Origin: Massilia sp. PDC64
Lineage (GTDB): Bacteria; Pseudomonadota; Gammaproteobacteria; Burkholderiales; Burkholderiaceae_D
DNA: 64,000 nucleotides
Assembly: GCF_900101265.1 (NCBI RefSeq)
Contig: NZ_FMZS01000008.1
Coordinates: 186,001-250,000 of the forward strand
Reading direction: 5' to 3'
Below, piece after piece: positions 53,546-62,195 of the stretch (the stretch's first letter is position 1; each line of letters opens with the position of its first letter). Position numbers and translations under genes: made by a program. A model generated the notes under the pieces. The model saw only the letters and a list, made by a program, of their open reading frames with translations, did no database searches and was not told the DNA's origin.

Positions 53546-55192
53546 CTACTTAGAAGGTTTACTCGGTTCACGGAGCTCATGGACGGCGATGCCGCCGAAG
53601 CCTTCCCACGCGCCGAATTCCGCTTCCAGGCCGGGCAGCAGGCGCAGCAGGGCCGCCTTGTCCTTGTGGAAGGTGGTCGCGCTGCCGTCGATGTCGCGCG
53701 TCGATTGCAGACGGTACAACCTTGCATCCTTTGCCATGAGCGGCTGGCGCAGCAGGGCCAGCACCTGGCGGCCGCCCATGTCGACGGCCAGCAGGTCGCC
53801 GGGGCCGTCCGTCGCCCGTACGTAGCGGCGCTGGACTTCCGGATCGATGGGACCCGCTTCCAGCGCGATGCGCACGCGGCGGCCGTGGGCACCGGCCCAG
53901 TCGAGGAACGGGATGGCGAAATCGACGATCTGGTCGCGGTCGGTGCGGTAATCCATCACGGCGAGGGCGTCCGCGTGCGGCGCCAGCGCATCCAGCAGCG
54001 CCTGGTTCTTCCCCCACCAGAACGGGACGACGAATTCCACGCGCAGCGCGTCGCCCGCCGCCGCCTTGATGGCCCGCGCCATGTCGATGTAGGCGGCGTC
54101 GCGCCTGGCGGCCGGCAGCACGTTGTCCGGCAGCAGATAGGGCTCCACGTCGAACTGCACGCCGCGCAGGCGGGACTCGGGCGGCTGCGCCGCGTTGTAG
54201 GCGGCATAGGCCTGTACGCGCTTCACGACGGCGGGGACTTCGTCCGCCAGCACCATGTGCGGGTCGCCGTCGACGCTGTACACGCCGATGCCCTTGTCGC
54301 CCGCCTGGCGTACGAACGCGGCCAGCAGGTCGGGCGCGCGCACGGCGGTGCCGTCCTTCAGCGGCACCGTGACGAACAACTCGCGGATGCCCTGGGCCGT
54401 GGCCCATTCGAGCAGGGCGGGGCCGCCGTCGATCCAGTCGCCGGGGCGCCAGACCCACGTCGAACGGGGCGCTTGTTTGGACGCCGTGGCGGGTTCCAGC
54501 GCGAGCGACGTCACGTCGATGCCGGCCTGCGTGGCGGGGCACAACAGCACGAACTGGCGCCAGCCGGCGCGCTCCAGCCGTGGCGGCAGCGGCAGGCGCG
54601 CGGCCTTCGCGTCCGGGGCGGTGCTGCCCATGTCGAACGCGTCGTCGCGTGCCCGGCGGGTCTCGTCCGCCACCTGCCACGTGAACGATCCGCCCTGCGC
54701 CGTGTAGGTGGCCGCCAACGCGGCGTTCGCGCGCGTCATGAACCAGGGGCCCGTGAGGATTACACCGGCGGCGCGCTGGCCGGGGCGGCAAGTCACCTGC
54801 AGGCGGCCGTCCGCCAGCGTCGCCTGCACGCGTTCCTCGACGCCGAACGTGCGCACGCGCATCCGCGCGAGCAGGTTGGCGTGCAGGGGCATCGGGCCCG
54901 GACGTTCGGGGCCGGTTTTCGACGACGGCAGTTCGTGTTCGCTGACGGCGAAGCGGCCGTCGGCCACGTTGCCGTGCAGGAGGATGATGTTTTCCGGCGT
55001 CTCGCCGGGCGCGAGCGGGTACAGCGTCTCGACCTGCGCGCCGGGCGGCAGCGCCACGCTCGTGCAGCCCGGCATGCGGGCCTGGTCGTCGACCACGTAG
55101 CGCGGCGGCCCGTCGGCGGCGCACTGGTGCAGCGAGGCGGCGTGGACCGGGAGCGTCATGGCGAACAGGGGCAACAGCAATCGATGGATCAT
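53546..55192 (-). CDS. Secreted TIM-barrel-like protein of an exopolysaccharide operon
   Basis: A 548-residue protein with a signal peptide (to ~residue 19, ending VHA). A beta-rich N-terminal part (residues ~30-230) carries paired cysteines. A possible TIM-barrel glycosidase-like domain follows: RLRGVQFDVEPYLLPDN near residue 347 has a DxE pair like GH18/PgaB-type active sites, and ALAVMDYRTDRDQIVDFA and VRIALEAGP add strands. Its ATG overlaps the GT2 stop by one base (TGATG). It might trim, deacetylate or carry the polymer made by the GT2; the domain call is from pattern only. Confidence 0.65.
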   Translation of the reverse strand: MIHRLLLPLFAMTLPVHAASLHQCAADGPPRYVVDDQARMPGCTSVALPPGAQVETLYPLAPGETPENIILLHGNVADGRFAVSEHELPSSKTGPERPGPMPLHANLLARMRVRTFGVEERVQATLADGRLQVTCRPGQRAAGVILTGPWFMTRANAALAATYTAQGGSFTWQVADETRRARDDAFDMGSTAPDAKAARLPLPPRLERAGWRQFVLLCPATQAGIDVTSLALEPATASKQAPRSTWVWRPGDWIDGGPALLEWATAQGIRELFVTVPLKDGTAVRAPDLLAAFVRQAGDKGIGVYSVDGDPHMVLADEVPAVVKRVQAYAAYNAAQPPESRLRGVQFDVEPYLLPDNVLPAARRDAAYIDMARAIKAAAGDALRVEFVVPFWWGKNQALLDALAPHADALAVMDYRTDRDQIVDFAIPFLDWAGAHGRRVRIALEAGPIDPEVQRRYVRATDGPGDLLAVDMGGRQVLALLRQPLMAKDARLYRLQSTRDIDGSATTFHKDKAALLRLLPGLEAEFGAWEGFGGIAVHELREPSKPSK

Positions 55193-56616
55193 CAGGGACC
55201 TTTCGGCGTACCGGCTTGCCAGTCGCCCTTGCGCTTCATCGTACCCCACGTGGATTCCTTCTGCGTGACCCAGCGCCACAGGCCGATCAGGCGCCACAGC
55301 GTATTGAGTTGCCGGTAGCCGAGGTTTTCCAGCAGCACGACGGCACCGAGCGCCAGCAACTGCTTGCCGCGCGGGTAGATGTGGAAGGACATCTCTTCCA
55401 GCAGCAGGCCGGAGGCCGACAGCAGGATGCCGAGGCCGATGGCGACGAACATGAACGTGGTGAACGCCTGCCACGAGATCTCGCCCGTGAGGAAGGACCA
55501 GGTCATGAAGATGTAGCCGCCCACTTCGACGAGGGGGCCGAGCCATTCGAACAGCAGCATGAACGGGAAGGCGAGCCAGCCCGGCACGCCGCCGTTACGC
55601 GAGAACATCAGGCCCCAGTTGGCGTTCAGGCTCTCGGCCAGGCCGCGCTGCCAGCGGATGCGCTGGTTCTTCAGGGTCTTGTAGTCTTCCGGGGCCTCGG
55701 TCCAGCACACGGGGTCGGGCACGAATTCCACCTTGTACGGCTGGCGTTTCTCGCGCAGCAGCCGGTGCATGCGGACGATCAGTTCCATGTCCTCGCCGAT
55801 CGTGTCGGGACGGTAGCCACCGGCCTGGATCACGGTGTCCTTGCGGAACACGCCGAACGCGCCGGAGATGATCAGCATGCCGTTCACGGACGACCAGCCG
55901 AGGCGCCCGAACAGGAACGCGCGCAGGTATTCCACGACCTGGAACAGCGCCCACACGTTCGTCGGCAGGCCGACCTTCGTGAGGAAGCCGCCCGTCACCT
56001 CGCACCCGTTGGCGACGCGGATCGTGCCGCCCGTCGCGACGACGGTCGGGTCGCGCAGGAACGGTTCCGTGACCTTTTCCAGGCTGTCGCGCTGTAGGAT
56101 CGAGTCGGCATCGACGCCGCACACGAGCGGATAGCGCGACGCGTTGATGCCCGCGTTCAGCGAGTCGGCCTTGCCGCCGTTCTCCTTGTCGATCACGCGC
56201 AGGTTCGGGAAGCGCGTGGAGCGGTAGATCTGGCGGATGTCCTTCGTCCTGATCCGGCGGCGATAGGCCTCGGGGAACGGCAGCAGGCCGAACTCGCGTT
56301 TCAGCACCTCGAGCGTGCCGTCCTTCGAGCCGTCGTTCACGACCAGCACTTCGTACTCGGCATACGTCAGCTGCAGCATCGAGCGCACCGAGGCCGCGAT
56401 CGTCGCTTCCTCGTTATACGCGGGCACGAGGATGCTGACGGGCGGCTCCAGGCCGGAGTAGGCGCGCGGCAGGTCGTCGAGCATCTCTTCCTGGCCCTTG
56501 CGGTGCAGCGTGCGCAGCGACAGCATGTTCAGCACGAGGTAGCCGCCGTTGAGCAGGATGAAGTAGCACAGCACGAACCAGGTGACGAACTGGATGAGCA
56601 GGTGGTGCGACATCAT
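55192..56616 (-). CDS. Processive family-2 glycosyltransferase (PgaC/BcsA/hyaluronan-synthase-like)
   Basis: A 474-residue inner-membrane enzyme with an N-terminal TM (residues ~7-30) and three to four C-terminal helices (~340-440). The GT-A domain carries the processive motifs: VVNDGSKDGT, the metal-binding CGVDADSILQ, RPDTIGEDMELIVR (catalytic aspartate context), and KNQRIRWQRG (QxxRW). It polymerises a sugar nucleotide and exports the chain. It overlaps HEAT and TIM-barrel genes by four and one bases. There is no adjacent PgaB or PgaD, so the polymer is unknown. Confidence 0.92.
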   Translation of the reverse strand: MMSHHLLIQFVTWFVLCYFILLNGGYLVLNMLSLRTLHRKGQEEMLDDLPRAYSGLEPPVSILVPAYNEEATIAASVRSMLQLTYAEYEVLVVNDGSKDGTLEVLKREFGLLPFPEAYRRRIRTKDIRQIYRSTRFPNLRVIDKENGGKADSLNAGINASRYPLVCGVDADSILQRDSLEKVTEPFLRDPTVVATGGTIRVANGCEVTGGFLTKVGLPTNVWALFQVVEYLRAFLFGRLGWSSVNGMLIISGAFGVFRKDTVIQAGGYRPDTIGEDMELIVRMHRLLREKRQPYKVEFVPDPVCWTEAPEDYKTLKNQRIRWQRGLAESLNANWGLMFSRNGGVPGWLAFPFMLLFEWLGPLVEVGGYIFMTWSFLTGEISWQAFTTFMFVAIGLGILLSASGLLLEEMSFHIYPRGKQLLALGAVVLLENLGYRQLNTLWRLIGLWRWVTQKESTWGTMKRKGDWQAGTPKGP

Positions 56617-57722
56617 GCGATCCTTTCTGCGGCATGGGATTCGGCGATCACCTGGCCCAGGATATCGGCGGCGAAGCGGTCGGTGAGCGAAGCGTGCAGC
56701 GCATCCAGTTCGGCGCGTCCCAGCCAGGGCAGCTCGACGATGGCTTGCGCGGCGCGGTAGCGCACCCACCATTCGCGGTCGGCCAGCAGGGCGGCGAGGC
56801 GGTCGACGTCGGATGCGTCGCCGATGCGGCCCAGTGCCTTGGCGGCCAGCACGCGCACCTGCCAGTCCGCATGCGCGAGCAGGCCGCGGACCTGGTCGCG
56901 CAGGCCGGGCGTGGCGACGATGCGCAGCGCGGCCGTCACGAGTTCGAGATCGGCGCTGGCCAGGGCCGCGGACAGCGTGTCGGGCGGCAGGTCGATGCGC
57001 AGTGCTTCCGCGATGCGCAGCGCGCGCGGCAGGCGTCCGGCCGGCAGCGACGGCAGCAGATTCGCCAGCACGCCGGCGACGGGCGCGCTCGCTTCTTTCA
57101 GGATGCCGGCCACGTGCGACATCGCCCAGTCGTCGCGTTCGACGAACAGCGGCGTCAGGTACGCCGCGGCCGCGTGCGGGTCGATGCGCACGAGGGCCCA
57201 CAAGGCGGAGAGCGACAGGGTCACGTCGGGGCCTCCGGCCAGCGTGCGGAGCAGGTCCCACGACGCGCGGTCGCGCAGGTGGCCGAGCAGGAGTGTCGCG
57301 AGCAGGCGTTCCGTGCGCGGGCCCCGCGCGAGCATGGCGCGTGCGTCATGCTCCACGCCGAGGCGGCGCGCGACGTCGTTCAGGGCAACGCCCGCCTCGC
57401 CGCGCAGCGATGCCTGCAGGTGCACCCACAGCTTGATGAAGTGCGGCCGTTCCGCCTTGCCGAGGGTCGGCAGCGTGTCCGGTGTCTCGCCGACGATGGC
57501 GGCATTCAGCACGGGACGCCAGCGGGCCAGCGCGCGCGCCGCGCGCCGTTCGCGCCGGCGCAGGGCCATGCGCAGGCGGATGATCTGCGCGCCGAGAAGG
57601 AGGGTCAGGAGGAGGGCGCCGATGCCCGTCCAGTACGCCGCCGCCAGGATCGGATCGGCGGGCGCCGTGAACGCGGCGGCCAGCGCGTGGTCGGGAATGT
57701 CGCCGCCCGTTGGCAGGATCAT
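56613..57722 (-). CDS. Membrane-anchored HEAT-repeat protein
   Basis: A 369-residue protein with one N-terminal transmembrane helix (residues ~25-50) and a long alpha-solenoid. HEAT-type repeats are clear near the C-terminus (QVRVLAAKALGRIGDASDVD, WVRYRAAQAIVELPWLG). Solenoids of this kind often hold enzymes together. It overlaps the GT2 gene by four bases and follows the receiver gene by 10, so it likely scaffolds the synthase complex. Confidence 0.83.
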   Translation of the reverse strand: MILPTGGDIPDHALAAAFTAPADPILAAAYWTGIGALLLTLLLGAQIIRLRMALRRRERRAARALARWRPVLNAAIVGETPDTLPTLGKAERPHFIKLWVHLQASLRGEAGVALNDVARRLGVEHDARAMLARGPRTERLLATLLLGHLRDRASWDLLRTLAGGPDVTLSLSALWALVRIDPHAAAAYLTPLFVERDDWAMSHVAGILKEASAPVAGVLANLLPSLPAGRLPRALRIAEALRIDLPPDTLSAALASADLELVTAALRIVATPGLRDQVRGLLAHADWQVRVLAAKALGRIGDASDVDRLAALLADREWWVRYRAAQAIVELPWLGRAELDALHASLTDRFAADILGQVIAESHAAERIA

Positions 57723-57732
57723 GCGGGCGAGG

Positions 57733-58113
57733 TCAGGAAACTGCGAGGAAGCGGCGCAGGCGCGCCAGCAATTCCTGCGGCTGGAACGGCTTGATGATGA
57801 AGTCGTTGGCGCCGGCGTCGAGGGCGCGCACGGTGTCGCGCTCCGTGTTCTTGGCGGTCAGCATGAGGACGGGAACGGCTTCCCAGCCGGCCTGCGCGCG
57901 GATCAGGCCCACGATCTCGAACCCGTCCACGTAGGGCAGCATCACGTCCAGCAGTACGAGGTCGGGCGCGGGCTGCGACACGACGTGCTGGACGGCGGCG
58001 CGGCCGTCGGCCACGTGGATCACGCGATAACCCTGGCGCTCCAGCATGAAGCCGAGGACGTGGGCGATATGGACATCATCCTCGACGACGAGGACGCTGG
58101 GTTGTGCGCTCAT
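57733..58113 (-). CDS. Single-domain response regulator (receiver only)
   Basis: A 126-residue CheY-like receiver. The acidic pair is in VLVVEDDVHIAH, the phospho-acceptor aspartate in LVLLDVMLPYVDGFE, the conserved threonine in MLTAKN, and the lysine in FIIKPFQPQE. No output domain. It begins the HEAT-GT2-TIM barrel-PilZ operon and probably transmits a phosphosignal to it by protein contact. No cognate kinase is adjacent. Confidence 0.93.
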   Translation of the reverse strand: MSAQPSVLVVEDDVHIAHVLGFMLERQGYRVIHVADGRAAVQHVVSQPAPDLVLLDVMLPYVDGFEIVGLIRAQAGWEAVPVLMLTAKNTERDTVRALDAGANDFIIKPFQPQELLARLRRFLAVS

Positions 58114-58266
58114 GCTGATGGAGTCGAAAGTTGCCGTAGGGCTTCATTATACTGGGGACATTTAACATTCGACGCGCGATTGTGGTGGGCGTGCGACTGC
58201 CGACGGTCACATGATGCGACTTGTTGATATGGTGTGGAATGGACGACAACATGAACGGGAGGGAGA

Positions 58267-59013
58267 ATGGGCGATACGCGTAACTGGTTCGAGCAGGGAG
58301 GGCAGGCGTATGCCCGGTTCCGGCCCGAATATCCGCCGGAGCTCGGCGCATATCTGGCGTCCGTGGCAGCGGACGACCGGCTCGCGGTCGACGTGGGCTG
58401 CGGTAACGGGCAGCTGACGCAGCTTCTTGCGCCGCACTTCGAACGCGTGATCGGGCTCGACCCGAGCGCGGACCAGATCGCGCATGCCGTTCCGAACGCG
58501 CGCATCCATTACGAATGCGCGCCCGCCGAGCGGTTGCCGGTGCCCGACGCGAGCGCGAGCCTGGTGACCGCCGCCCAGGCCGCGCACTGGTTCGACCTGC
58601 CGGCCTTTTATCGGGAGGTGCGCCGGATCGCCGTACCCGGCGCCGTCGTGGCGCTCGTCAGCTACGGCGTTCTCAATCTCGAGCCCGCGCTGGACCGGCG
58701 CTTCCAGGCCTTTTACCGGGACGAGATCGGACCGTACTGGCCGCCGGAGCGCAAGCTCGTCGACACGGGCTATGCGACCATCGCCTTCCCCTTCGAGGAG
58801 TTCGCGCCGCCGTCGCTGGCCATCCGGCTCGAATGGGATCTGTCCGGGTTCATCGGCTACGTGCTGACGTGGTCCGCCACGCGCAGTGCAAGGGAAGCGG
58901 GCAAGGACGCGCTGCTGCTGGCGTTCTTCGACGACCTCGCTGCATTGTGGGGGGGCCCGGACGTCAGGCGTCCGGTGTCCTGGCCCATCAACATGCGCAT
59001 CGGCCGCGTGTGA
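58267..59013 (+). CDS. Class I SAM-dependent methyltransferase
   Basis: A 248-residue cytosolic protein. Motif I is LAVDVGCGNGQLTQLL (residues ~40-55), followed by VIGLDPSADQIAHA (acidic residue of motif II). The sequence resembles ubiquinone/trans-aconitate-like methyltransferases (for example RFRPEYPPEL at the N-terminus), but the acceptor is unknown. GGGAGGGAG upstream supports ATG 58267. It is divergent from the receiver gene. Confidence 0.88.
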   Translation: MGDTRNWFEQGGQAYARFRPEYPPELGAYLASVAADDRLAVDVGCGNGQLTQLLAPHFERVIGLDPSADQIAHAVPNARIHYECAPAERLPVPDASASLVTAAQAAHWFDLPAFYREVRRIAVPGAVVALVSYGVLNLEPALDRRFQAFYRDEIGPYWPPERKLVDTGYATIAFPFEEFAPPSLAIRLEWDLSGFIGYVLTWSATRSAREAGKDALLLAFFDDLAALWGGPDVRRPVSWPINMRIGRV

Positions 59014-59019
59014 GGCGTA

Positions 59020-59721
59020 TCAGGCCGGCAGGTCGAACAGCAGCAGTTCCGCAGCCTCGGCCTTGTCGAACACCACACGTTCCTCGCCGCCGATCTTGAG
59101 CGCATCGCCATCCTTCAGCGGCACGCCGTTGACGGTGACGTCGCCGCGGATCACGTGGACGTACGCCAGGCGCTCGCGGTCGAGGGCATGTTCGACCTGG
59201 TCGCCTTCATCGAGGATGGCGGCGTAGATCGACGCATCCTGATGGATCAGCACGGACTCCTGGCGGCCGTCGCGCGAGGCGATCAGGCGCAGCCTGCCCT
59301 TCTTGCTGTCCGTCGAAAAATGCTTTTCCTCGTAGCTGGGCGGGATGCCTTTCGTGTCGGGCTCGATCCAGATCTGCAGGAAGTGCACGGGATCCGTCTT
59401 CGACCCGTTGAACTCGCTGTGGCGCACGCCGGTGCCCGCGCTCATGCGCTGCACGTCGCCGTAGTGCAGCACGGAACCGGTGCCCATGCTGTCCTTGTGT
59501 TCCAGCGCGCCGTCCAGCACGTACGAGATGATTTCCATGTCGCGGTGGCCGTGCGTGCCGAAGCCGGCGCCGGGTGCGACGCGGTCTTCGTTGATCACCA
59601 GCAGCGGGCCGAAGCCGCTGTGGCGCGGGTCGTAGTAATCGGCGAACGAAAAGCTGTGTTTCGACATCAGCCAGCCGTGGTGGGCGGCGCCCCGTTCTTC
59701 GCTCCTGCGGACTTCCATCAT
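59020..59721 (-). CDS. Pirin family protein (quercetin 2,3-dioxygenase-like)
   Basis: A 233-residue bicupin. The N-terminal cupin has the metal-ligand region THGHRDMEIISYVLDGALEH, with two His and a Glu, then the third His region VLHYGDVQRMSAGTGVRHSE. Bacterial homologues act as quercetinases or redox-responsive regulators. ATG 59721 is supported by AGGAG seven bases upstream; a second ATG follows at once. It converges with the methyltransferase after only seven bases. Confidence 0.93.
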   Translation of the reverse strand: MMEVRRSEERGAAHHGWLMSKHSFSFADYYDPRHSGFGPLLVINEDRVAPGAGFGTHGHRDMEIISYVLDGALEHKDSMGTGSVLHYGDVQRMSAGTGVRHSEFNGSKTDPVHFLQIWIEPDTKGIPPSYEEKHFSTDSKKGRLRLIASRDGRQESVLIHQDASIYAAILDEGDQVEHALDRERLAYVHVIRGDVTVNGVPLKDGDALKIGGEERVVFDKAEAAELLLFDLPA

Positions 59722-59822
59722 GATGCGCTCCTTGTGTGTTTGTCTGTCGATGGAATGAGTATAGGGACGCCGCACTGCAAAGAAAAACGAGTAGTTTTAG
59801 GCCTTAGGATCGAAAAAATCGA

Positions 59823-60032
59823 TCATCGACGCAGGGGATCCAGCAGGCTGCGCAGGTTGTTGTGGTCGAGTTCGTACATGAGGGCGAGCAGTTCGCCCAG
59901 TTCTCCCTTCGGAAAGCCTTCGCGGGCAAACCAGCCCAGGTAGTGGCCGGGCAGCTCGGCGATCGTGCGGCCCTTGTACTTGCCATAGGGCATTTCGCGG
60001 GTGAGGAGAAGTGTCAGGTGTTCGGGTTTCAT
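59823..60032 (-). CDS. DUF3820 family small protein
   Basis: A 69-residue protein. The hallmark MPYGKYKGRTIAELPGHYL, with GW following, resembles the DUF3820 family, whose function is not established (annotated in places as a putative quorum-sensing-regulated virulence factor). No signal peptide. It is divergent from the DUF1810 gene. Confidence 0.85.
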   Translation of the reverse strand: MKPEHLTLLLTREMPYGKYKGRTIAELPGHYLGWFAREGFPKGELGELLALMYELDHNNLRSLLDPLRR

Positions 60033-60094
60033 TGTGTGCGTACTTTAGCAAATCGCGCGAAGGGCGTAGCATGCCCGGGAGAGGAGAGACCACC

Positions 60095-60517
60095 ATGGCA
60101 ACCGATTTCAACCTCGAACGCTTCGTGGAAGCCCAGAACGGCGTCTACGACACGGCGCTGGCCGAGCTGCGCGCCGGTCACAAGCGCACCCACTGGATGT
60201 GGTTCATCTTCCCCCAGATCGAGGGACTGGGGCACAGCGCGATGGCGCAGCGCTACGCGATCCGTTCTGCCGACGAGGCCGCGGCCTATCTCGCGCACCC
60301 CGTGCTGGGCCCGCGCCTGCGCGCGTGCGCGACGGCCGTGGCGAGCCACGACGACCGCGGCGTCGACGAGATCTTCGGCCATCCGGACAACCTGAAATTC
60401 CATTCCTCGATGACGCTGTTTGCCGACGTCGCACCCCACGAAGCGATCTTCCAGACCTGCCTCGACCAGTTCTTCGACGGCCGCCCGGACCCGGCCACGC
60501 TGGAGCGCCTGGGCTGA
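60095..60517 (+). CDS. DUF1810 family protein
   Basis: A 140-residue protein typical of DUF1810: FNLERFVEAQNGVYDTALAE at the N-terminus, RTHWMWFIFPQIEGLGHS, and HPDNLKFHSSMTLF toward the end. Some distant relatives of DUF1810 have been linked to nucleotide or ADP-ribose metabolism, but the biochemical role here is unknown. ATG 60095 follows GAGGAGAGACC. Confidence 0.88.
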   Translation: MATDFNLERFVEAQNGVYDTALAELRAGHKRTHWMWFIFPQIEGLGHSAMAQRYAIRSADEAAAYLAHPVLGPRLRACATAVASHDDRGVDEIFGHPDNLKFHSSMTLFADVAPHEAIFQTCLDQFFDGRPDPATLERLG

Positions 60518-60566
60518 CCGCGCGGATGCCGGACGCGTCCGCGACGGTGCCGTCGACGTTGTTGCG

Positions 60567-60572
60567 TATAAT
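60567..60572 (+). promoter_or_regulatory. Possible -10 box of the NYN-LOTUS gene
   Basis: A consensus TATAAT lies 39 bases upstream of the ATG at 60611. No convincing -35 is seen at the right distance, so it is only a candidate. Confidence 0.35.
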
Positions 60573-60610
60573 CCGTGGTCAGCTTGTCTACCAACCACAC
60601 AACAACACAC

Positions 60611-62125
60611 ATGGCTTCATCTCCAGACAATATCAGCATGGCGGTGTTCTGCGACTTCGAAAACGTCGCACTCGGCGTGCGCGATGCGAATTACGAGAAG
60701 TTCGACATCAAGCCCGTCCTCGAACGCCTGCTGCTCAAGGGCAGTATCGTGGTCAAGAAGTCCTATTGCGACTGGGATCGCTACAAGGGCTTCAAGGCAA
60801 CGATGCATGAAGCGAACTTCGAACTGATCGAAATCCCCCACGTGCGCCAGTCCGGCAAGAATTCCGCCGACATCCGCATGGTCGTGGACGCGCTCGACCT
60901 GTGCTACACGAAGTCGCACGTGAACACGTTCGTGATCGTGTCGGGCGACTCGGACTTCTCGCCGCTCGTCTCCAAGCTGCGCGAGAATGCGAAACGGGTG
61001 ATCGGCGTGGGCGTCAAGCAGTCGACGTCGGACTTGCTGGTCGCCAACTGCGACGAATTCATCTTCTACGACGACCTCGTGCGCGAACAGCGCCGCGCCG
61101 CCGCCAAGCGCGACGAGCGCAAGGCGCAGCCGCAGGGCCGCCGTCCGTCGGACGAGAACAACCGCAAGCGCGAAGAGATGGAAGCGCGCAAGCTGCAGGC
61201 GCTGGAGATGGTCGTCGAGACCTTCGACGCGCTCGTCTCCGAACGGGGCGACACGGGCAAGATCTGGGCGTCGCTGCTGAAGGACACGCTGAAGCGCCGC
61301 CGTCCGGACTTCTCCGAGACCTATTACGGCTTCCGCACGTTCGGCAACCTGCTGGAAGAGGCGCAGACGCGCGGCCTGTTCGAATTCGGCCGCGACGAGA
61401 AGTCCGGCACCTATGTCTTCCGTGGCGCCAACGCCCAGGTCGACCTGCAGCCGGTCGAAGCCGCGCCGGCGGAGCCGGCCGTCGAGCAGCCGCAGGTGGC
61501 CGCCGAGCCGGCGCCCTTGGTCGCCGTGGACGAACTGGCCGCGGAGACCCAGGGCGAGCAGCCGACCGAGGTGCCGCCGGCCGCCCGCGAATCGCGCCGT
61601 CGCGGCGGCCGCGGACGCAAGAGCCGCGAGGCCCAGGCACCGGCCCCCGCGCCTGAAGCGGCGCAGGAAGCCGCGCCGGAGTCCGAGGATGCCGCGATGG
61701 CCACCTGGCCCGCACCGACGCCGGACCTGGCCGAGGCACCGGAGCCGGTCGTCGCGGCGGAGGAACCCGTCGCCGCCGCCGAGGAGCCGCCCGCCGCACC
61801 GGTGAAGGAACGCCGCCGCGCGACACGCACGCCCCGCAAGCCGGCCGCGCGCAAGGAGGCTGCCGCCGCCGAGACGCCGGGCACGGCCGTCGCCGAAGAA
61901 GCGGTGGCGCAGGAAGACAGCGCCGTGGCGCAGGATGCGCAGAACGCCGTCGCGGAGGCCGCGCCGGCCGAACCCGCGGCGACGGAAGGCGAGGGCGAGG
62001 CCCAGGGCGCGAAAGGGGCCCGCAAGAAGTCGGCCCGCCCGGCACACAAGGCGCCGTCGCGCAAGCCCGCCACCCGCGCCCCGCGCCGGCCGGCCAAGGC
62101 GAAGACGCCTACGGAAAACAGCTGA
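60611..62125 (+). CDS. NYN-LOTUS (LabA-like PIN RNase plus OST-HTH) protein with a basic disordered tail
   Basis: A 504-residue protein. The N-terminal NYN domain (residues ~8-155) has the acidic active-site positions CDFENVALG, SADIRMVVDALDL and IVSGDSDFSPLVSKL. A LOTUS/OST-HTH domain follows (~200-275; LLKDTLKRRRPDFSETYYGF). The last ~220 residues are low-complexity (Ala/Pro/Glu then Arg/Lys). NYN domains are metal-dependent RNases and LOTUS domains bind RNA, suggesting RNA cleavage or decay. It is monocistronic. An in-frame ATG-type codon at 60575 lies before the likely -10 box and is unlikely to be the start. Confidence 0.92.
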   Translation: MASSPDNISMAVFCDFENVALGVRDANYEKFDIKPVLERLLLKGSIVVKKSYCDWDRYKGFKATMHEANFELIEIPHVRQSGKNSADIRMVVDALDLCYTKSHVNTFVIVSGDSDFSPLVSKLRENAKRVIGVGVKQSTSDLLVANCDEFIFYDDLVREQRRAAAKRDERKAQPQGRRPSDENNRKREEMEARKLQALEMVVETFDALVSERGDTGKIWASLLKDTLKRRRPDFSETYYGFRTFGNLLEEAQTRGLFEFGRDEKSGTYVFRGANAQVDLQPVEAAPAEPAVEQPQVAAEPAPLVAVDELAAETQGEQPTEVPPAARESRRRGGRGRKSREAQAPAPAPEAAQEAAPESEDAAMATWPAPTPDLAEAPEPVVAAEEPVAAAEEPPAAPVKERRRATRTPRKPAARKEAAAAETPGTAVAEEAVAQEDSAVAQDAQNAVAEAAPAEPAATEGEGEAQGAKGARKKSARPAHKAPSRKPATRAPRRPAKAKTPTENS

Positions 62126-62135
62126 ACCGTACCAT

Positions 62136-62163
62136 CGTCATTCCCGCTTTCGCGGGGATGACG
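62136..62163. repeat. Palindromic interspersed repeat (CGTCATTCCCGC family)
   Basis: The sequence CGTCATTCCCGC-TTTC-GCGGGGATGACG forms a near-perfect hairpin (one mismatch). It matches the widespread betaproteobacterial intergenic palindrome built on TCATTCCCGC. It lies between two convergent genes and could double as a bidirectional terminator, though no long U-tract follows. Confidence 0.65.
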
Positions 62164-62195
62164 TGGTTTATGGATCAGCGTTGGCCATGGCGGGC

